Below, piece by piece: positions 14,201-25,412 of a stretch of 64,000 bases of DNA (the first letter of the stretch is position 1; each line of letters begins with the position of its first letter). The position numbers and the translations under genes are program-made. Source of the DNA: Heterotrichella gracilis (taxonomy: Eukaryota; Sar; Xanthophyceae; Tribonematales; Xanthonemataceae); contig JAULBX010011101.1 in assembly GCA_032358255.1 (NCBI GenBank), forward strand, positions 41,879 through 105,878, written 5' to 3'. The notes below the pieces were generated by a model, which was given only the letters and a program-made list of their open reading frames with translations, had not been told where the DNA came from and made no database searches.

Positions 14201-16502
14201 GCCCCAGGCCTTTGCCCTTAAAAATCAGGGTCAGCTGCAGGAGTTCAGGGTTGAAGGTCGCTGCTTACCCTTGAGCTCCGGCACGTAGGCCTCTGTCAGG
14301 CTGAGCAGCAGGTTCTCAAGGATTCACGGTTTATACCTTAGGTTCTATGCAGGGTTTTCAGCGCTTACCCTTGAGCTCCGGCACGTATGCCTCGGTCAGG
14401 CTGAGCAGCAGGTTCTCCAGGTTGTCGAAGTTGCCCACCAGCCGCAGGGGCTTAAGGGTTCAGGGTCTAGGGTTTCAAAGTACCATCCTTTTGGCTCCGG
14501 CAAAAGCACCACCGCGCGCCTCAGCAGCAGGGGATCAAGGTGAAGGGTTTTTGCAGGGTTTGAGCGCTCACCCTTGAGCTCCGGCACGTATGCCTCTGTC
14601 AAGCTGAGCAGCAGGTTCTCCAGGTTGTCGGAGTTGCCCCCCAGCCAGTACTGCAGGCTCTGCACAAAATTGCGCGCGTCCTGCGCCTTGTCGCTGGGCA
14701 GGTACTTGAGCACCTTGGGCAGGGTGCGCACAAGCTTGAGCAGGCCCTCCTCAAAGTTGTCGTTGTTCTTGCGCGCGTTCTTCATGAACTGCAGGATCCC
14801 CGGTGAAATCGTAAGTTTGAGGGCAACTTCCAGTACAATCAGCAGGACTGTGATCACAATACGGGTTGCAGGACGGACTCCAGTAAATTGTGGGTTGAAG
14901 GCGAACCTCCGGTACACCTCAACCCTCTTTGATTCCTCAACTCCAATGTCCTCAAAGCTGCTTTGCAACCCTAGTAAAGCCCTAAACCCTACCTCGCCGA
15001 TCATGGACTTGCTCTGCCCCAGCTGGCTCATCTCGAAGGTCCCCAGCTTGTTGAGACGCATGACCGCGGGCATGGATGGGAACACCAGGCAGGCGTCCAG
15101 GGTGTCGCGGCAGGGCTCAACTGCGGCGGTGATCTGCAGGGGGATGCGGGTGGGTGAATTTAGTGTGGGTGTGGCGTGGTGTGGTAGGGGGAGGGGTGAA
15201 AGGGTGTTGTGTGTCTGGAGGTGGTGCAAGGTGCAGAGTGGTACTGGACTGGTGCGGTCATGCGGCTCTACTAGATGCACTTGGCGACCACCTGCCGCGT
15301 CTGTTGTGTAAAGTCTTTGGCATATTCTACAGCACTGCAAGTCCACGATGATTGCGACGTGCATCCTCCTTGCAGGTACAGCCTCCAGCCACTACCAACC
15401 CCCTTCCACCTGCTCACCCATCCACCCAGATGCTACAACATTCTGCTGATTCCCTCACACCCCCATGCACCCAGATCCCTGCCTTTGCACCCAGCCGATC
15501 CCTGCTATAAAACCCAACTTTCTCTTTTTCGCACCTTCTCAGCCAGCTCCTCGATGAAGATGAGCGAGCCGATGAAGATGTTGGCGTCGGCCACATCCTT
15601 CTGGAACATCTCGTAGTTGCTGGCATCGCGCAGCTCCTCCAGGAGGTACCCCACGATCTCGAAGCACGCCGTCTTGTTGGTGGCGTTGATGTTCTTCACG
15701 GCCTGGTCGAGGGAGGACTGGTACTGTGCCTCCAGCACGACGTACACCACCTTGACCACCTTGCGGCCATTGGCGACGGGCACCACGCGACGGGTCTCGG
15801 GGTTGGTGCTTGTGAACAGACCGCCACCTGGCACAAAGCAGGAGACAGGAAGGGTTCACGGTGTATGCTGCGTAGTTTGGGAGCCTTAGTGTGCTGGAGA
15901 GGGGAGTGTTGTCAGCAAACGGCCAACTTTTGGTTTGCATCAGATGTGAAGGGACCCATCAATGTAAGTGGTTTGTGAGCAAATGAGGCGAATATGAGGG
16001 ACGCCAGCAGCCAATTCAGCTACTTATAAGCCTGTAGTTGGAGGCTGTGGGATGCAATTGGGTGCAGGGCTTCCAGTGTTCATCGACGGACTAGATACGT
16101 GATGGTGAATATCTTACCTGGGCCACCACCCAAGTCCACCTTCACTGGCTTTGGTCCAGCTGCCACCATAGTAACAACCTACGGGGAACAGTAACAGTGG
16201 TTGACAAAGTTCGTAAACTCATACAAAAAAAGCAGCAACAGAACTGCAGGAAAGAAGCCCTCACCTTGCGTGTTTGGTTGACGCCATTGGACAGGCTAGC
16301 CCTCTGCAAGCAACAGGATTACAGTTAGACCAGCGCAACAAGCAGCAGAAGGTCATAACGCAGAAAGCCCACGAGTCCTCTGCCCCACCTTTCCAGAAAA
16401 GGGGTTGCTGCGGCGCGCCACACGGCGAGATGTGGGTGCAATCAGCTGCCTAAAGCTGCCAGTGCTGGTCTCTGCCTCGAGGGGCACCCTGTGCGACGCC
16501 AT
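5238..16502 (-). CDS. CHLH: Magnesium-chelatase subunit H, chloroplast precursor
   Basis: Large porphyrin-binding subunit of Mg-chelatase, which with ChlI and ChlD inserts Mg2+ into protoporphyrin IX in the plastid at the first committed step of chlorophyll synthesis. The model has 24 exons: 16389-16502, 16265-16303, 16118-16178, 15535-15827, 14993-15133, 14572-14788, 13802-14008, 13061-13207, 12671-12837, 12061-12308, 11507-11638, 10902-11157, 10287-10523, 9830-10038, 9222-9405, 8842-8980, 8513-8622, 8232-8301, 7773-7999, 7284-7523, 6799-6971, 6305-6580, 5729-5917, 5238-5361. Every junction is GT-AG and in phase. The sum is 4,200 nt, or 1,399 aa plus stop, the usual full length. Diagnostic stretches include [17 protein letters not shown] (exon 13), [16 protein letters not shown] (exon 6) and [20 protein letters not shown] (exon 23). 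The ATG at 16502 is chosen because an in-frame TAG lies at 16542-16544. A Ser/Arg-rich transit peptide follows. Introns carry exon echoes and CCCTAAA-like repeats. Confidence 0.97.
5603..5700 (-). repeat. Two echoes of the CHLH exon 23 donor end
   Basis: Segments at 5603-5634 and 5659-5700 each begin with the donor context (cacctgaa on the plus strand) and repeat the exon 23 3' end at 5727-5757, with substitutions. Both lie downstream of the real donor and are bounded by CCCTAAA-like sequence (5638-5660, 5697-5719). Confidence 0.7.
5697..5719. repeat. Telomere-like CCCTAAA cluster in CHLH intron 23
   Basis: Near-perfect tandem heptamers (cctaaaccctaaaccctac) lie only 10 bases from the exon 23 donor. 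Plant-type telomeres use the same unit. Here it is interstitial. Confidence 0.85.
6127..6199 (-). repeat. Echo of CHLH exon 22 donor end
   Basis: About 73 bp nearly identical to 6295-6367, the last 63 bases of exon 22 plus its donor and some intron. It lies downstream of the real exon on the coding strand. The peptide reading is conserved (TKLLNPKW), but it is not joined to the rest of the exon. Few substitutions suggest a recent copy. Confidence 0.9.
9654..9702 (-). repeat. Echo of CHLH exon 14 donor end
   Basis: About 49 bp matching 9833-9882 (the exon 14 3' end), placed downstream in intron 14 and followed by CCCTAAA/CCCTGCC-like sequence. Confidence 0.85.
10598..10683 (-). repeat. Echo of CHLH exon 13 acceptor end
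   Basis: About 85 bp, almost identical to 10479-10566. It includes the acceptor (ccccgcag), the first 44 bases of exon 13 (encoding [10 protein letters not shown]) and the preceding intron with its TTAGGG-like stretch. It lies upstream of the true acceptor on the coding strand. A short additional echo of the exon 13 3' region is at about 10203-10231. Confidence 0.9.
10796..10848 (-). repeat. Echo of an internal part of CHLH exon 12
   Basis: About 50 bp resembling 10980-11028 in exon 12 (the region around VQPTFGYE), with small indels. It sits in intron 12 and contains no splice site, unlike most other echoes here. Confidence 0.65.
11404..11452 (-). repeat. Diverged echo of CHLH exon 11 donor end
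   Basis: The segment repeats the donor context (cctcacc) and the first part of 11503-11580 with an internal deletion, ending in the block cactcttcat. It is downstream of exon 11. A short upstream echo of the exon 11 acceptor end lies at about 11694-11722. Confidence 0.6.
11870..11967 (-). repeat. Echo of CHLH exon 10 donor end
   Basis: About 98 bp matching 12057-12155 with a handful of substitutions. It holds the donor and about 90 bases of the exon 10 3' end, including the [19 protein letters not shown] reading. It lies in intron 10, downstream of the real donor. Confidence 0.9.
12574..12616 (-). repeat. Echo of CHLH exon 9 donor end
   Basis: About 43 bp copy of 12665-12717, including the donor (cacctgcag on the plus strand). 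It is separated from the exon by a short TTAGGG-like stretch at 12635-12660. Confidence 0.85.
13217..13241. repeat. Telomere-like TTTAGGG cluster in CHLH intron 7
   Basis: Two perfect TTTAGGG heptamers and flanking partial units lie just upstream of the exon 8 acceptor. Compared with 5697-5719 the orientation is reversed, so the heptamers occur in both orientations within one gene. Confidence 0.85.
14266..14452 (-). repeat. Two tandem echoes of CHLH exon 6 donor end
   Basis: Copies at 14266-14320 and 14364-14452 repeat 14568-14657, the donor plus the 3' end of exon 6 (YVPELK region). The second copy extends further into the exon. A TTAGGG-like stretch follows at 14455-14475. The three-fold repeat leaves three potential donors; only the 14572 boundary keeps the full exon. 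Confidence 0.9.
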
Positions 16503-16544
16503 CCTGTGCAGCCCTGCCAAGTCCGGTAGAGAGCTCCACACCTA

Positions 16545-18011
16545 GTTCAGCGCAAGCATGTTTCTCTCGCGATCAAGGGGCTGATGGATGCGCTGTGTGC
16601 TGCGGCCTGCACGAGCCACAGACTTTGTGCTGGTGCTGTCGTGGGACAGGGCTGGTGTGCGCTCTGCAAGCGCAGGTGGGGTGGGCAGGTGAGTGGGCGA
16701 ATCAGGGCTTATCTCGACAGGATCAGAGCCAATCGCGAGGAAATGGGTGCGGATCAGGTGGCCGCAGGCCGCAGGGCCGATGGGTCCCGCCTCCAGGGGT
16801 ATAGTGTATGACCTATCAACTGGGGACTTGCCAGTGCATGCAAATGGTTCAAAAATTGTGTATGGTGCAAACATGGTGTATTTAGCGAGCTGAAGGCAGC
16901 TGCTGAAGCCCAGAAGTGCAAGTGTTACAGCACAGTCCACACCAGGCTGACCTATCAGAGCTGCCAGCTGGGCAGTGATGGTCATCGCACCAGTTGCAAA
17001 AGCTATGTGCATGCAAATCGCGCCCTGCCAGTATTTCTGGCTGAAGGGCTTCAAGCTTTTGTAGTTGTGCTTAAACCCTGCACACCTGAAGTTGTGATTT
17101 GGGCCACTAGCAGTCGCTGGGGGTTTTAATCTTGACCTCTCAGAGGCTGCTGCCATAGGGTTTATCTACTGCGAGTGAATGCACTCGCCAGGAGTGAGGC
17201 ACAGGGCGGCTATTGTGGTGCTACAGGCACTTTGTTCAGGTGATACACTTCAAAATTGTTCAACCTGGTCTTGAGGGGGGATGGTGTGGGCAAGTCTCTG
17301 TGGGTGGAACGCACACTGTTATGGCACGAGGTTGTGAATCCTGCACGTTGCTCTGGTTGCCAGCCAGCTTCCCACTTTCCTTCTGGCCTAGTACTACTGT
17401 GAGTGGCCAGAACTGCCAGGTAGGGTGATAGGCACAGTGCGTGCTATAGTACATAGGCAGTGCTCAGCCATGGCAGAGCCCACATGGGAGAAGACAGGGA
17501 CAATACCACCACGGGTTCGTGCCCACTGGCCAGCTGCCCAACAAGCGCTTGTGGCCAGGTCACGTTGGCACCATGGTTTGGAGCAATAGGAGGATGCTGT
17601 CAGCCCAACCCAACCAGGGTGAGGACAAGTTGCCAACATGTGTTGGACTTGAGGATGTTACAACATACATACGAGTGGAATAGCGAGTTTCGAGGTGGTG
17701 GTTGGTGCCAGGTGGCTCCAGTAAGCGGGCTGTCATAATAGGTTGTCTGAACACAAACACAACAGCTTGGAGGTGTGCAGCAACTGAATAAGGTAGATAA
17801 GTAGGTCCAGCAAGACGTTTGCATTGCAGCAAACCATAATGAAAGCGCTGGTCACAGTGTAAGAAAACCAAACAATTGCTCTGCCAAAACAAAAGAGCGG
17901 CGGAGGCTGTAGACTGCGCAAGCTCCTGCCGTCAACAAGATGCCACCCATCAAAAACAACATGCGGTCAAGGGAAGGGCTGCAGCCATCCCATTCGTTTC
18001 ATACACCCAGT
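16545..18011. other. Upstream region of CHLH and 3' side of the next gene
   Basis: No supported exon. A 204-codon open frame on the minus strand ends at the TAG just upstream of the CHLH ATG, but it shows no family, no splice logic and atypical composition. The CHLH 5' UTR and promoter must lie here. A minus-strand TGTAA (ttaca at 17658-17662) is a possible poly(A) signal for the gene ending at 18012. Confidence 0.4.
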
Positions 18012-19520
18012 TTACTTGCCGCCCACAGGCATGCACAGCTTGATCTTTGCCAGGTAGTCGACCCTGTCATCGGTGGCCAGCCTGTACCCAGCAGGGCACG
18101 AGAGGCAGCCCGAGGATGGGTCCCATGTCCTGCACTTGAGCTGGTACTTGAAGTCGAGGCACCTGTGGGATTGGCGGGGGGGTCAGTCAGGAGGCTTGGC
18201 CCAATGGAGAGGCGCAGTTGTTTGCACAGGGCAAGAGGTTTAGGGTTTAGCATTCAGGCACCGTCACAGCAGGGCAGAAATCACCCAGCAGGGGAGAGTT
18301 CGTCAGGCAAGTCTGCAGCCATTCACAATGCACTGACTTTACGCGTTTGGCTGGTCCAGGCAACTGTTTAGAGTTAAGGGGGGGGGTAGGGTCCAGGCAG
18401 CGTACTTTGTGATGATGTTGAACTTCTTGACATATGCGGGCCTGCCCATCCACCATGGATTTTGCTTTGCGGCGCCCTTGGGGCACCTGGTGCACCCGCC
18501 TGGCTTGCCGGTGTCGCTGTCCTTGGCATCAAAGCCGTTGGGAGACTTGGAGTTGGGGTTGCAGTTGAGGCCCACATAGGCGCCGGTGCTGGACCTGCCC
18601 AGGCCAGCGTACTCGCACACAAAGGCGTTCAAGTACTTGTAGGGGTTCTGGGGGTCGCCCTCCAGACCCTTGATGGGGTCGTACCCGGCGAAGCTCCTGA
18701 TGTAGGCCTGCAGGGGGGGAGGAGGGGGGGGGCGTTGGTGTTGGTGGTGGGTAACCATGGGTGGCACCTGTGGCTGACGGGGGCCAAAGCCAACGCAAGT
18801 GCAGCTTTCAAATGACAGTAGGTACGAGGTTGCCCCGCGACAGAGCAGCTGTTGACTGAGGGATCAAAGCTAGTGGGTGTGGGTACAGAAGGGGAACGAC
18901 AAGCAGCAGGCAGCCATATACAGTGGTGCTTGCGGGGGCACAGTTTGGTACCTTGGGGCACTTGGTGCAGCCAATGTTGCGTTTGCAGTAGGGGCCTGTC
19001 GTGGTCTTTGTGGCGCCCAGGCAGCGCATGTTGAAGCAGCTGATGCACTGTTGGATGTTGTTCTTGGCATAGACTGGCGCCAGCACATCGCTCTTCTTCT
19101 TGCCACCAAGACCGATAATCAGCTTGGGAGAGATGATGACCAGCCCAGCACCACAGTTTGCGTTCTGTGCAGCCAATGCACCTGCAAGACGGGCAACCAA
19201 GGGCGTTTAATGAAACAGGGCAAACCCTACCAGAAGAGCTGCCTCCTCCCATGTTCAGGCAACGCACACCAACTGAGGCATAAGCCCATGGGTCCTTAAG
19301 GTGGGAGCGTGTTTGGCTAGTGTGACCGACCAAAGTGGGGGTCTTGCAGGCGTACACAATCACAGGTGGAGGCCTGCCAGGAGGGGTGGTTGGCGCAGGC
19401 TGTGCAAGGGTGGCTGCTCTCTGCACGGGTTGGAAGGCACGCAACTAACTGAAACGCATGCTGAGCCTCACCTGATAGGGTGGCGAGAGTGGCCACGAGG
19501 GCCAACAGAAGAGCTGCCAT
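18012..19520 (-). CDS. Secreted protein with three CxxCP motifs, unknown function
   Basis: Four exons (19472-19520, 18952-19181, 18406-18707, 18012-18162) join in phase to 243 codons plus TAA. The protein opens with a clear signal peptide (MAALLLALVATLATLSG, Ala-rich cleavage zone). Each of the three downstream exons brings a Cys-rich module ending in a CxxCP motif: CTKCPK, CTRCPK and CLSCPA. This points to an exon-per-module extracellular protein stabilised by disulfides. A longer N terminus from 19589 is possible, but the downstream ATG fits the signal peptide better. No family is recognised; cell wall, extracellular matrix or vacuolar roles are guesses. Unlike the other genes its introns are nearly free of CCCTAAA heptamers (one near 18239) and no exon echo was seen. 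Confidence 0.75.
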
Positions 19521-19599
19521 TGCAGCCTTTGGGCTGCGATCGGTACGCAGCAAGCCTTCCTCTCGGGAGAACTGCAGGGAGACGAACAACAGGCGTTAG

Positions 19600-22500
19600 T
19601 CTTGTGTGCAGCCATCTTGTATACTAACCCACAGCTCATGGTCAGTGTGGGCAGCCAGCAACCAGCGGTTTCAACCAGGTGAACTGAGTATGAAGTGCAA
19701 GTGCTCTAAGAACGTGAATGTGGTGCCGAGTTGCATAAAAGGTCAACCCCGAGTCGGTGGACCACAAACGCCGGTTTACAGCTGGCACAAAACTCGACCA
19801 CCGCCACAACGAACTTCCAGCAAGCACGCTTGCACCCACAACTTCAAGGTTCCAAGTTGCAACAATGCCCTTCATAACCACTGCTCAGTGTTCACATCCA
19901 CTGGTTTATGAGTTATACTCGTGTGTCGGTCATTTGGACAGGTTGGGGTGCGACACACAAAACGGTTGCTCTGACTCGATTACCCAATCCTAGGCAACAG
20001 CGGAGGGCGGTGAAAGGCAAAAGCAATTGGAAAGCACGAATGCGCTTCGTTGCAGAACAGGAGCCAGCAAAACAACGGCAGGGGGCACCAGGTGAAGCAG
20101 ATCTGGAAGGTGCATTGCTAACTACCAGTACAGGTGGGTGCCAGCCCTACCACACGGTGCGACCAACGCACTATCCAAGCCAACCGATCACAGCCTACGT
20201 GTGGCAAAGGGTAACACACTCGACGTGTTTTGCTTGTGAGATCCGTTTTTAATCCGTAAACGTGTCGCTGGGTGACAAGGTGAATCACCCCACCTACCCA
20301 ACCCAACCCCGCACCTAGATCCGACCTTGCACTTGACCACACGATACAATCAAGCACATACCTGTCTTTACTTGCTCGCGCTTGCTCGGAACTATCCTGC
20401 TCGGCCTGATTATGGTGTGCAGTTGTGTTAATCGGGTTGGGTTTATGAAGCAAGTGCACAGGCGCAAAGTCCGTCGCCGCCAACCACCACGCTGAGGCGG
20501 GGGCCCGAATAATTACACATTTAACATAGGGGTGTAATACAAACTGAGCCAATAATGGTGCTAACCCCTTCCAATTTGAAGCATTCTGAGCTCGTCTAGG
20601 TGGTCGGCGGCACTGTTTCCCACCGTCCGACATGCAGACCAACCGTTCGATTGCTGCAGCACACCTGGCACTGTGGCCAGCTGGCGAGCAAGGAAGACTT
20701 GAGAGGCCAAAGAGGGGTCAAAGCGCGTTCTCTATCGCTGCAACACAATAATATGTAGATAACAGGCCCTGGCGTGTCCTTGCACGTGGAAATGTACCAG
20801 CTTTTGCCAAAAGTGTTTGCCACCTGCCAACCCCCACCTCCCTGTCCCAACAGGTTTGGCATGCCACCCACCCACCACCCTCTTTCTTCTACCCTCCTAG
20901 ACACCGCCCATACCCACAGCCTGGGAGTCTTTCACCTTTGCCTATATGTGTTTATTTAGCCAGGCAAAGCCCCCCTTTTGGGAGGGAGGCCAAACGGGGC
21001 TTCGCCACAGTGTGCACAGGGTGAACGGTAAGGGCTCTGCATACTATTTCAACTATAAAGGCATGCCTTTGTGCCCTGGATGCAGTCTGTGGGGGGGCAC
21101 CTGGCCACTTGCATCCTCTGAATCTGCACCACATACAATATATTGGCGCTAAATAGCGCCTGTCTGCAAAGCACAATAGTGTGGTTGCCACCAGCGTAGG
21201 CAAAGGGTTGTCGTTACCAAGCCCGTGTCCTTGAGGCACATGCAGCACACTGCACAGTGCCCTTGCGTCCACACATGCATGCCCAAGCGCTATGTTAGTC
21301 CCCTCACTGGCCACAATTGGGCGCCCACCCCCCCTGCCCCCCCTGTGCTGGCCGAGGGGATCAGCCTGGCCACCACTGACCGGGACATGGGCCTTATATG
21401 CTAGGCCTGTGGTGTGGCAATCAGTATCTACTTTTATAGAGGAAGAATATAATTACATACGAGTGAAGGTGCCCCTGGCCTGCACACAGCAACCAGGGGT
21501 AGTCAAAGGTAGTCCATTCAGCCATTCTGCCCCTGCTGCCAGTCCTGCTGAAACTGGGCACGGCACACAAGTAATAAGCGTGCACGCCTGCTGCCCCAGG
21601 CTTTATGTCATCATAAATATGTATTCATTGTACAATACGTTTATGCACAGTTAGCACAACCAAGCTCCGCTAGTAGGTGCTCTAGGTGTGGGTCTAGGTC
21701 GCCTAGAGTGGTCATTAATAAGTACCCGCTTTACCTTTGCGTTTTACCCTATTTATATTTTTTTGGGTCTGGATTTAATTGGGTGGATAATTATTCTGCT
21801 TTTGGCCAGTGTCGCAATAACGCCTGGAGATATCACATTTTGGGCAAAGTTGGACCTCGTGTACATATCACGCATTGCAACTACGCAACGCAATTTAGCT
21901 GCATTGCAGAGATGGTATAAGGAGTATCAGACATGGCTGGCTGTCGCAAAAGCATTAATTGGGCGCCTTGCAGACAATACGGCAATCAAGATGGCAGTTA
22001 CAGTGTTACAGGAAAGTGTGCCAGATGTAGGTCACGCGCAATGTTCACAAAGCGTTCATGTGCCAGATTTGCACGCACGTGGCATCACCGGTACTACACC
22101 CCACACCGGAGTGAATTATTCTGCCTAGTACTAGTTTATTCCCTGATGATGGAAACACACAGCAAAGTTTTAACAAAAGGCTCTAGAGATATTCTAAAAA
22201 AATGTGGTTTCTATTGCTATATGCATGCCACTCTGCTCCGTTCCTTCACGTGCCAACAATTGGATGCAAACAATGGACTGGTCTTAGCATAAAGACATGG
22301 GCCTGCGTGGACACATGGCAACCAGCCTGGCACTCCAAGACCCAACATCATTGCCAACAACGTCCCATGAGCACACACACACACACACATGCTTGCACTG
22401 TTGCAGCAGCTTGAATGGCAAGGAAAAGACTGGCACTGCCTGCCTGAAAAAAGCCGCATGCCCACCCATGATGGCATACTCACCAAGATGTATGGCGCAA

Positions 22501-22945
22501 CCTCCCGTTTAAAATGTTAATCAAGAATGTGCACATGCGCTGTGCTGGAAAAATAATCCAACTGAACGACCAAGTTATACTAGACCAAAGCCCGCAAATG
22601 AAGGGTGTCTGCATGGCTTGCCCTTGGGCAACTTGTTGTTTGCTGCTGAAGCGCACAAAAGAGTGCTCCAGGGTGTGGCGAGTCATGCAACCAGCAATAT
22701 GCATGAAATAATCTAAGGGTTTAAGCTACCATGTTACTTAGGCCTGCAGCGATACTAAATCAGGTCACTGGTCTTGCGTACTAGCAAAATTGTTGCAGCG
22801 ATGGTACCCATTAACGTGACAAATTTATTCGCACTGTACCGTCATTAGCAACGCGTCCAAAGTCTGGTCAAATCATTTGTGTTGTGACACAGAGGTGAGA
22901 TAAGGTCACACATGATCACTAACAAGAGCACTCTGCAGAGTGCCA
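19600..22945. other. Gene-free region with simple repeats
   Basis: No confident gene. An AC-dinucleotide run is at 22374-22389. An open frame at 21688-22128 has low GC third positions and hydrophobic and Cys-rich stretches in alternating frames; it may be a decayed gene but is not called. No heptamer clusters or exon echoes are visible. Confidence 0.4.
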
Positions 22946-23360
22946 TCACATGTCCATAGAGGCTGCCCTAAAATACATGCGTGTGACATGTGTTCTGTTC
23001 CAAGCACTGGTTGCAGTCAGCATCTGGCCGCGGGTCAGGGGTTTCCCATGGGTCATCGAGAATAATCGTCGATCAAAAATGATCATGAACTTAACCCGTA
23101 GCAGGAGTACGACAGATATAGAAAATAATCCCACAGCAGCGTACAGCACCAGACTCCAGCCCATGATTTGCATTCCAGTCAATCCCGTATGCAAGGGCCT
23201 TGCCTGGCCTGTACTGAGAGCTCCAATCAGATCCACCAGTCATCTGTTGAGCAGCTACTGAGTTCTCTGAGAAACCATTGGCAACCTCCACATGTGGCGC
23301 CGTAGGAGGCGCGCTTGGCCACTTGAGCTCCTCAAACAGCTGGAGCTCGGATCCTCAGTT
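22946..23360 (-). other. Possible 3' exons of the 23.7-25.4 kb gene
   Basis: Two overlapping minus-strand frames look protein-like. One contains a strong membrane segment (VLYAAVGLFSISVVLLL) followed by basic residues. The other is a soluble stretch including QQMTGGSDWSSQYRPGKA. An acceptor with the right phase for the upstream exon lies near 23372 (cactgcag), but I could not find a chain that reaches either frame cleanly. Treat as candidate coding sequence only. Confidence 0.25.
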
Positions 23361-23750
23361 CCCACCCTGCAGTGATCAGCAACAATCCCATGAGTATACT
23401 GCGCATTGGTTGCATCAATGGGTGCACATGGAACAGGATAGGCAAGGCTGCTACCATGCACCATGCGCAGCTACCTACTCTGCGTGGCTACCTATGTACA
23501 TCGAAGGGTAACAGAGCTCTAGACTAGTTTGACAGCAAACAGTGCCACACAATATGTGGAGCGGCTGGCAGGGTTTGCTGGCAATACTGCGTGAGAACTA
23601 TATTTCTCAAATTAAGAAACCTGCTACACAGCCTGAGGTTTACTAACAGTAAAATGGGCCCAGCAGTATGCAAAAAGTGCCAACTTCCTATCCGGACAGC
23701 TACATCAGTACTTACTTGAGTATTCATATGTATATTTGTTCAGCACATAC

Positions 23751-25412
23751 CAGTCCACTGCATTGGAGGCCAAGGCCAAGCCCACCATGGAGGGTTCTGT
23801 TAGGGTGCAGCGCTGGCATTTGATGATGCACTTGCCGATGCCAAGCCAGATGAGGAACTCTGCTGGGTGCTGGAGGAGCTTGCACTGACAATGTTATTGG
23901 CACTGGCCAGGCTGGAGCCCTGAAGGTGGAGTTCACGCGTTGTACACGCAGCTTGCGGTGGAAGTGCTAGTACACCTCAAATTGACCCACAGGCGCGTGC
24001 TCTAATGTCTGTAAAGCTAGCGTATGAAAAGAATGACTATCGTTCAAGATGAGGATTCATTAATTTCTTCAAAATAGCAGACGAGTAAGGCGTATTTACA
24101 TGACTATATGTTTGAAAAATGCGCTGGGCCTGCAAATCATGCCCTCCAAAATGAGGTAACGATCCATGGATCTGAACGGTCCTAGTTAGATTCCTAAGAT
24201 AAAAAAAAATGCAGCGGTGGGATTGCCACCACACTCCAGTTTGGCACACTTTGTTTGTTGCCATCCACACTTTATGATCCGAATGGTGCAGCTGATGCAC
24301 TGGCATTACCTGTGGGACGATTGCTGGACCATATAGGCTTGAATTGTGTAGGGTCACACCAAATGAACCCATACTCGTTGACCCTTGTGCCGTAAAGCTG
24401 GTTGCCACCGGTGGTGGAGGAGGGCCAGACGCTGCCCCAGAGCCACTGGGCGGCACCCCTTGTTGGAGCTGCAGCTGCCCTTGCTGCCCGCCTGCAGCCA
24501 TGACCGCACAGATCTGGTACAGCTGCTGGGCATTCACCCCGTAGGTGCTGAACAGGCCCTGCAGGTCGGGCGTGGGGCACAGCAGGCAGTTCTTGAACAC
24601 CCCCGAGGACCACTCCGCTGTGGCTGTGATCTGGTTGCAGCAGGTTGTGGCGCTGGTGGAGTCGGGCGTGAGGAAGCTGCACCGGCCCAGGATGGCGTTG
24701 CGGACGGTGCTCTGGCTGCTGACGCTGGCTGAGGAGCATGGGGAACCTGCAGAGATGGCAAATACCTGGTAAGTCATGCTGCCCCAATGTTGCCTGTCTG
24801 GGTAAAACTTTGTGCGCAAAGTGATTTGCAACGTTCAGGACTGAAATACGACAATCTGCAAAATATGCAAAGTTTTAAAGATGCACATATGCCACAGGTG
24901 ACCTGCCGGTGCACTTGAGCAGAAGAGCATATAAAACTTGCATATGAGGCAGTCACCCAATATAATGCGTTATATAATGCGGTACCCATTCCAGTCAGTA
25001 ATTGTGCATGCTTTAGGCTGACTTACCTCCAACTAGTGGGCACAACTGTCTAGCCTATTCTGAGAATAAAATAAATAAACACAATAAATAGTAGTTGTGC
25101 GTTGAGTGCTGTATGTCACAGTAGTACGCATTAATGTTGCGCTGCGCACCATGCAGCCTTTTGCCCTTTGAATCTATCATTGCTGCACCGCAACATGGCA
25201 TAATGTGCATCTATAAGCCTTTTCAAATTCGTGAAACGTGTAATGTGAAACATGCTGTACTTACTGCATTGGCCATTTGATGACTGCATCAGCTTCCGGT
25301 GCTGTTGAGGTGACTTCGCCTGTGCCCATTGCTGCACACTATCGGCTGACTGCAGAGAATGGGACAACAACAACACACACAGCAATGCGCTGCCCACCGC
25401 CCTGAATTGCAT
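23751..25412 (-). CDS. Unknown secretory Cys-containing protein, 3' end unresolved
   Basis: Three exons fit in phase: 25265-25412 (ATG at 25410-25412, signal peptide ALLCVLLLSHSLQSADS), 24310-24746 and 23751-23884. The second exon encodes a Cys-rich segment (ATTCCNQITATAEW, CLLCPTPDLQGLF) followed by a Gln-rich and Pro-rich linker (SGPPPPPVATSF). The third encodes two Cys pairs (GKCIIKCQRC). Its frame was chosen over an overlapping Ser-rich frame because its third positions are mostly G or C. Exon 3 ends in phase 2, so at least one more exon follows below 23.75 kb. No family is recognised. No echo or heptamer was seen in these introns. Confidence 0.5.

Noticed and set aside
16503-16541. Longer CHLH N terminus starting at 16541
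   Set aside because: That codon is GTG, preceded directly by an in-frame TAG; the first ATG is at 16502.
16542-17156. 204-codon minus-strand open frame directly upstream of CHLH
   Set aside because: No domain, no splice logic, ends at a stop just before the CHLH start; more likely 5' UTR or promoter sequence.
20118-20642. 174-codon minus-strand frame
   Set aside because: No domain, no codon bias, no conserved-looking features.
21688-22128. 146-codon plus-strand frame with a hydrophobic stretch
   Set aside because: Low GC3, no acceptor or donor logic, and neighbouring frames look equally protein-like; perhaps a decayed gene.
23800-23919. Ser-rich terminal exon for the 23.7-25.4 kb gene
   Set aside because: Phase fits and it ends in a stop, but third-position GC is low and the overlapping frame 23751-23884 with Cys pairs has the GC3 typical of real exons here.
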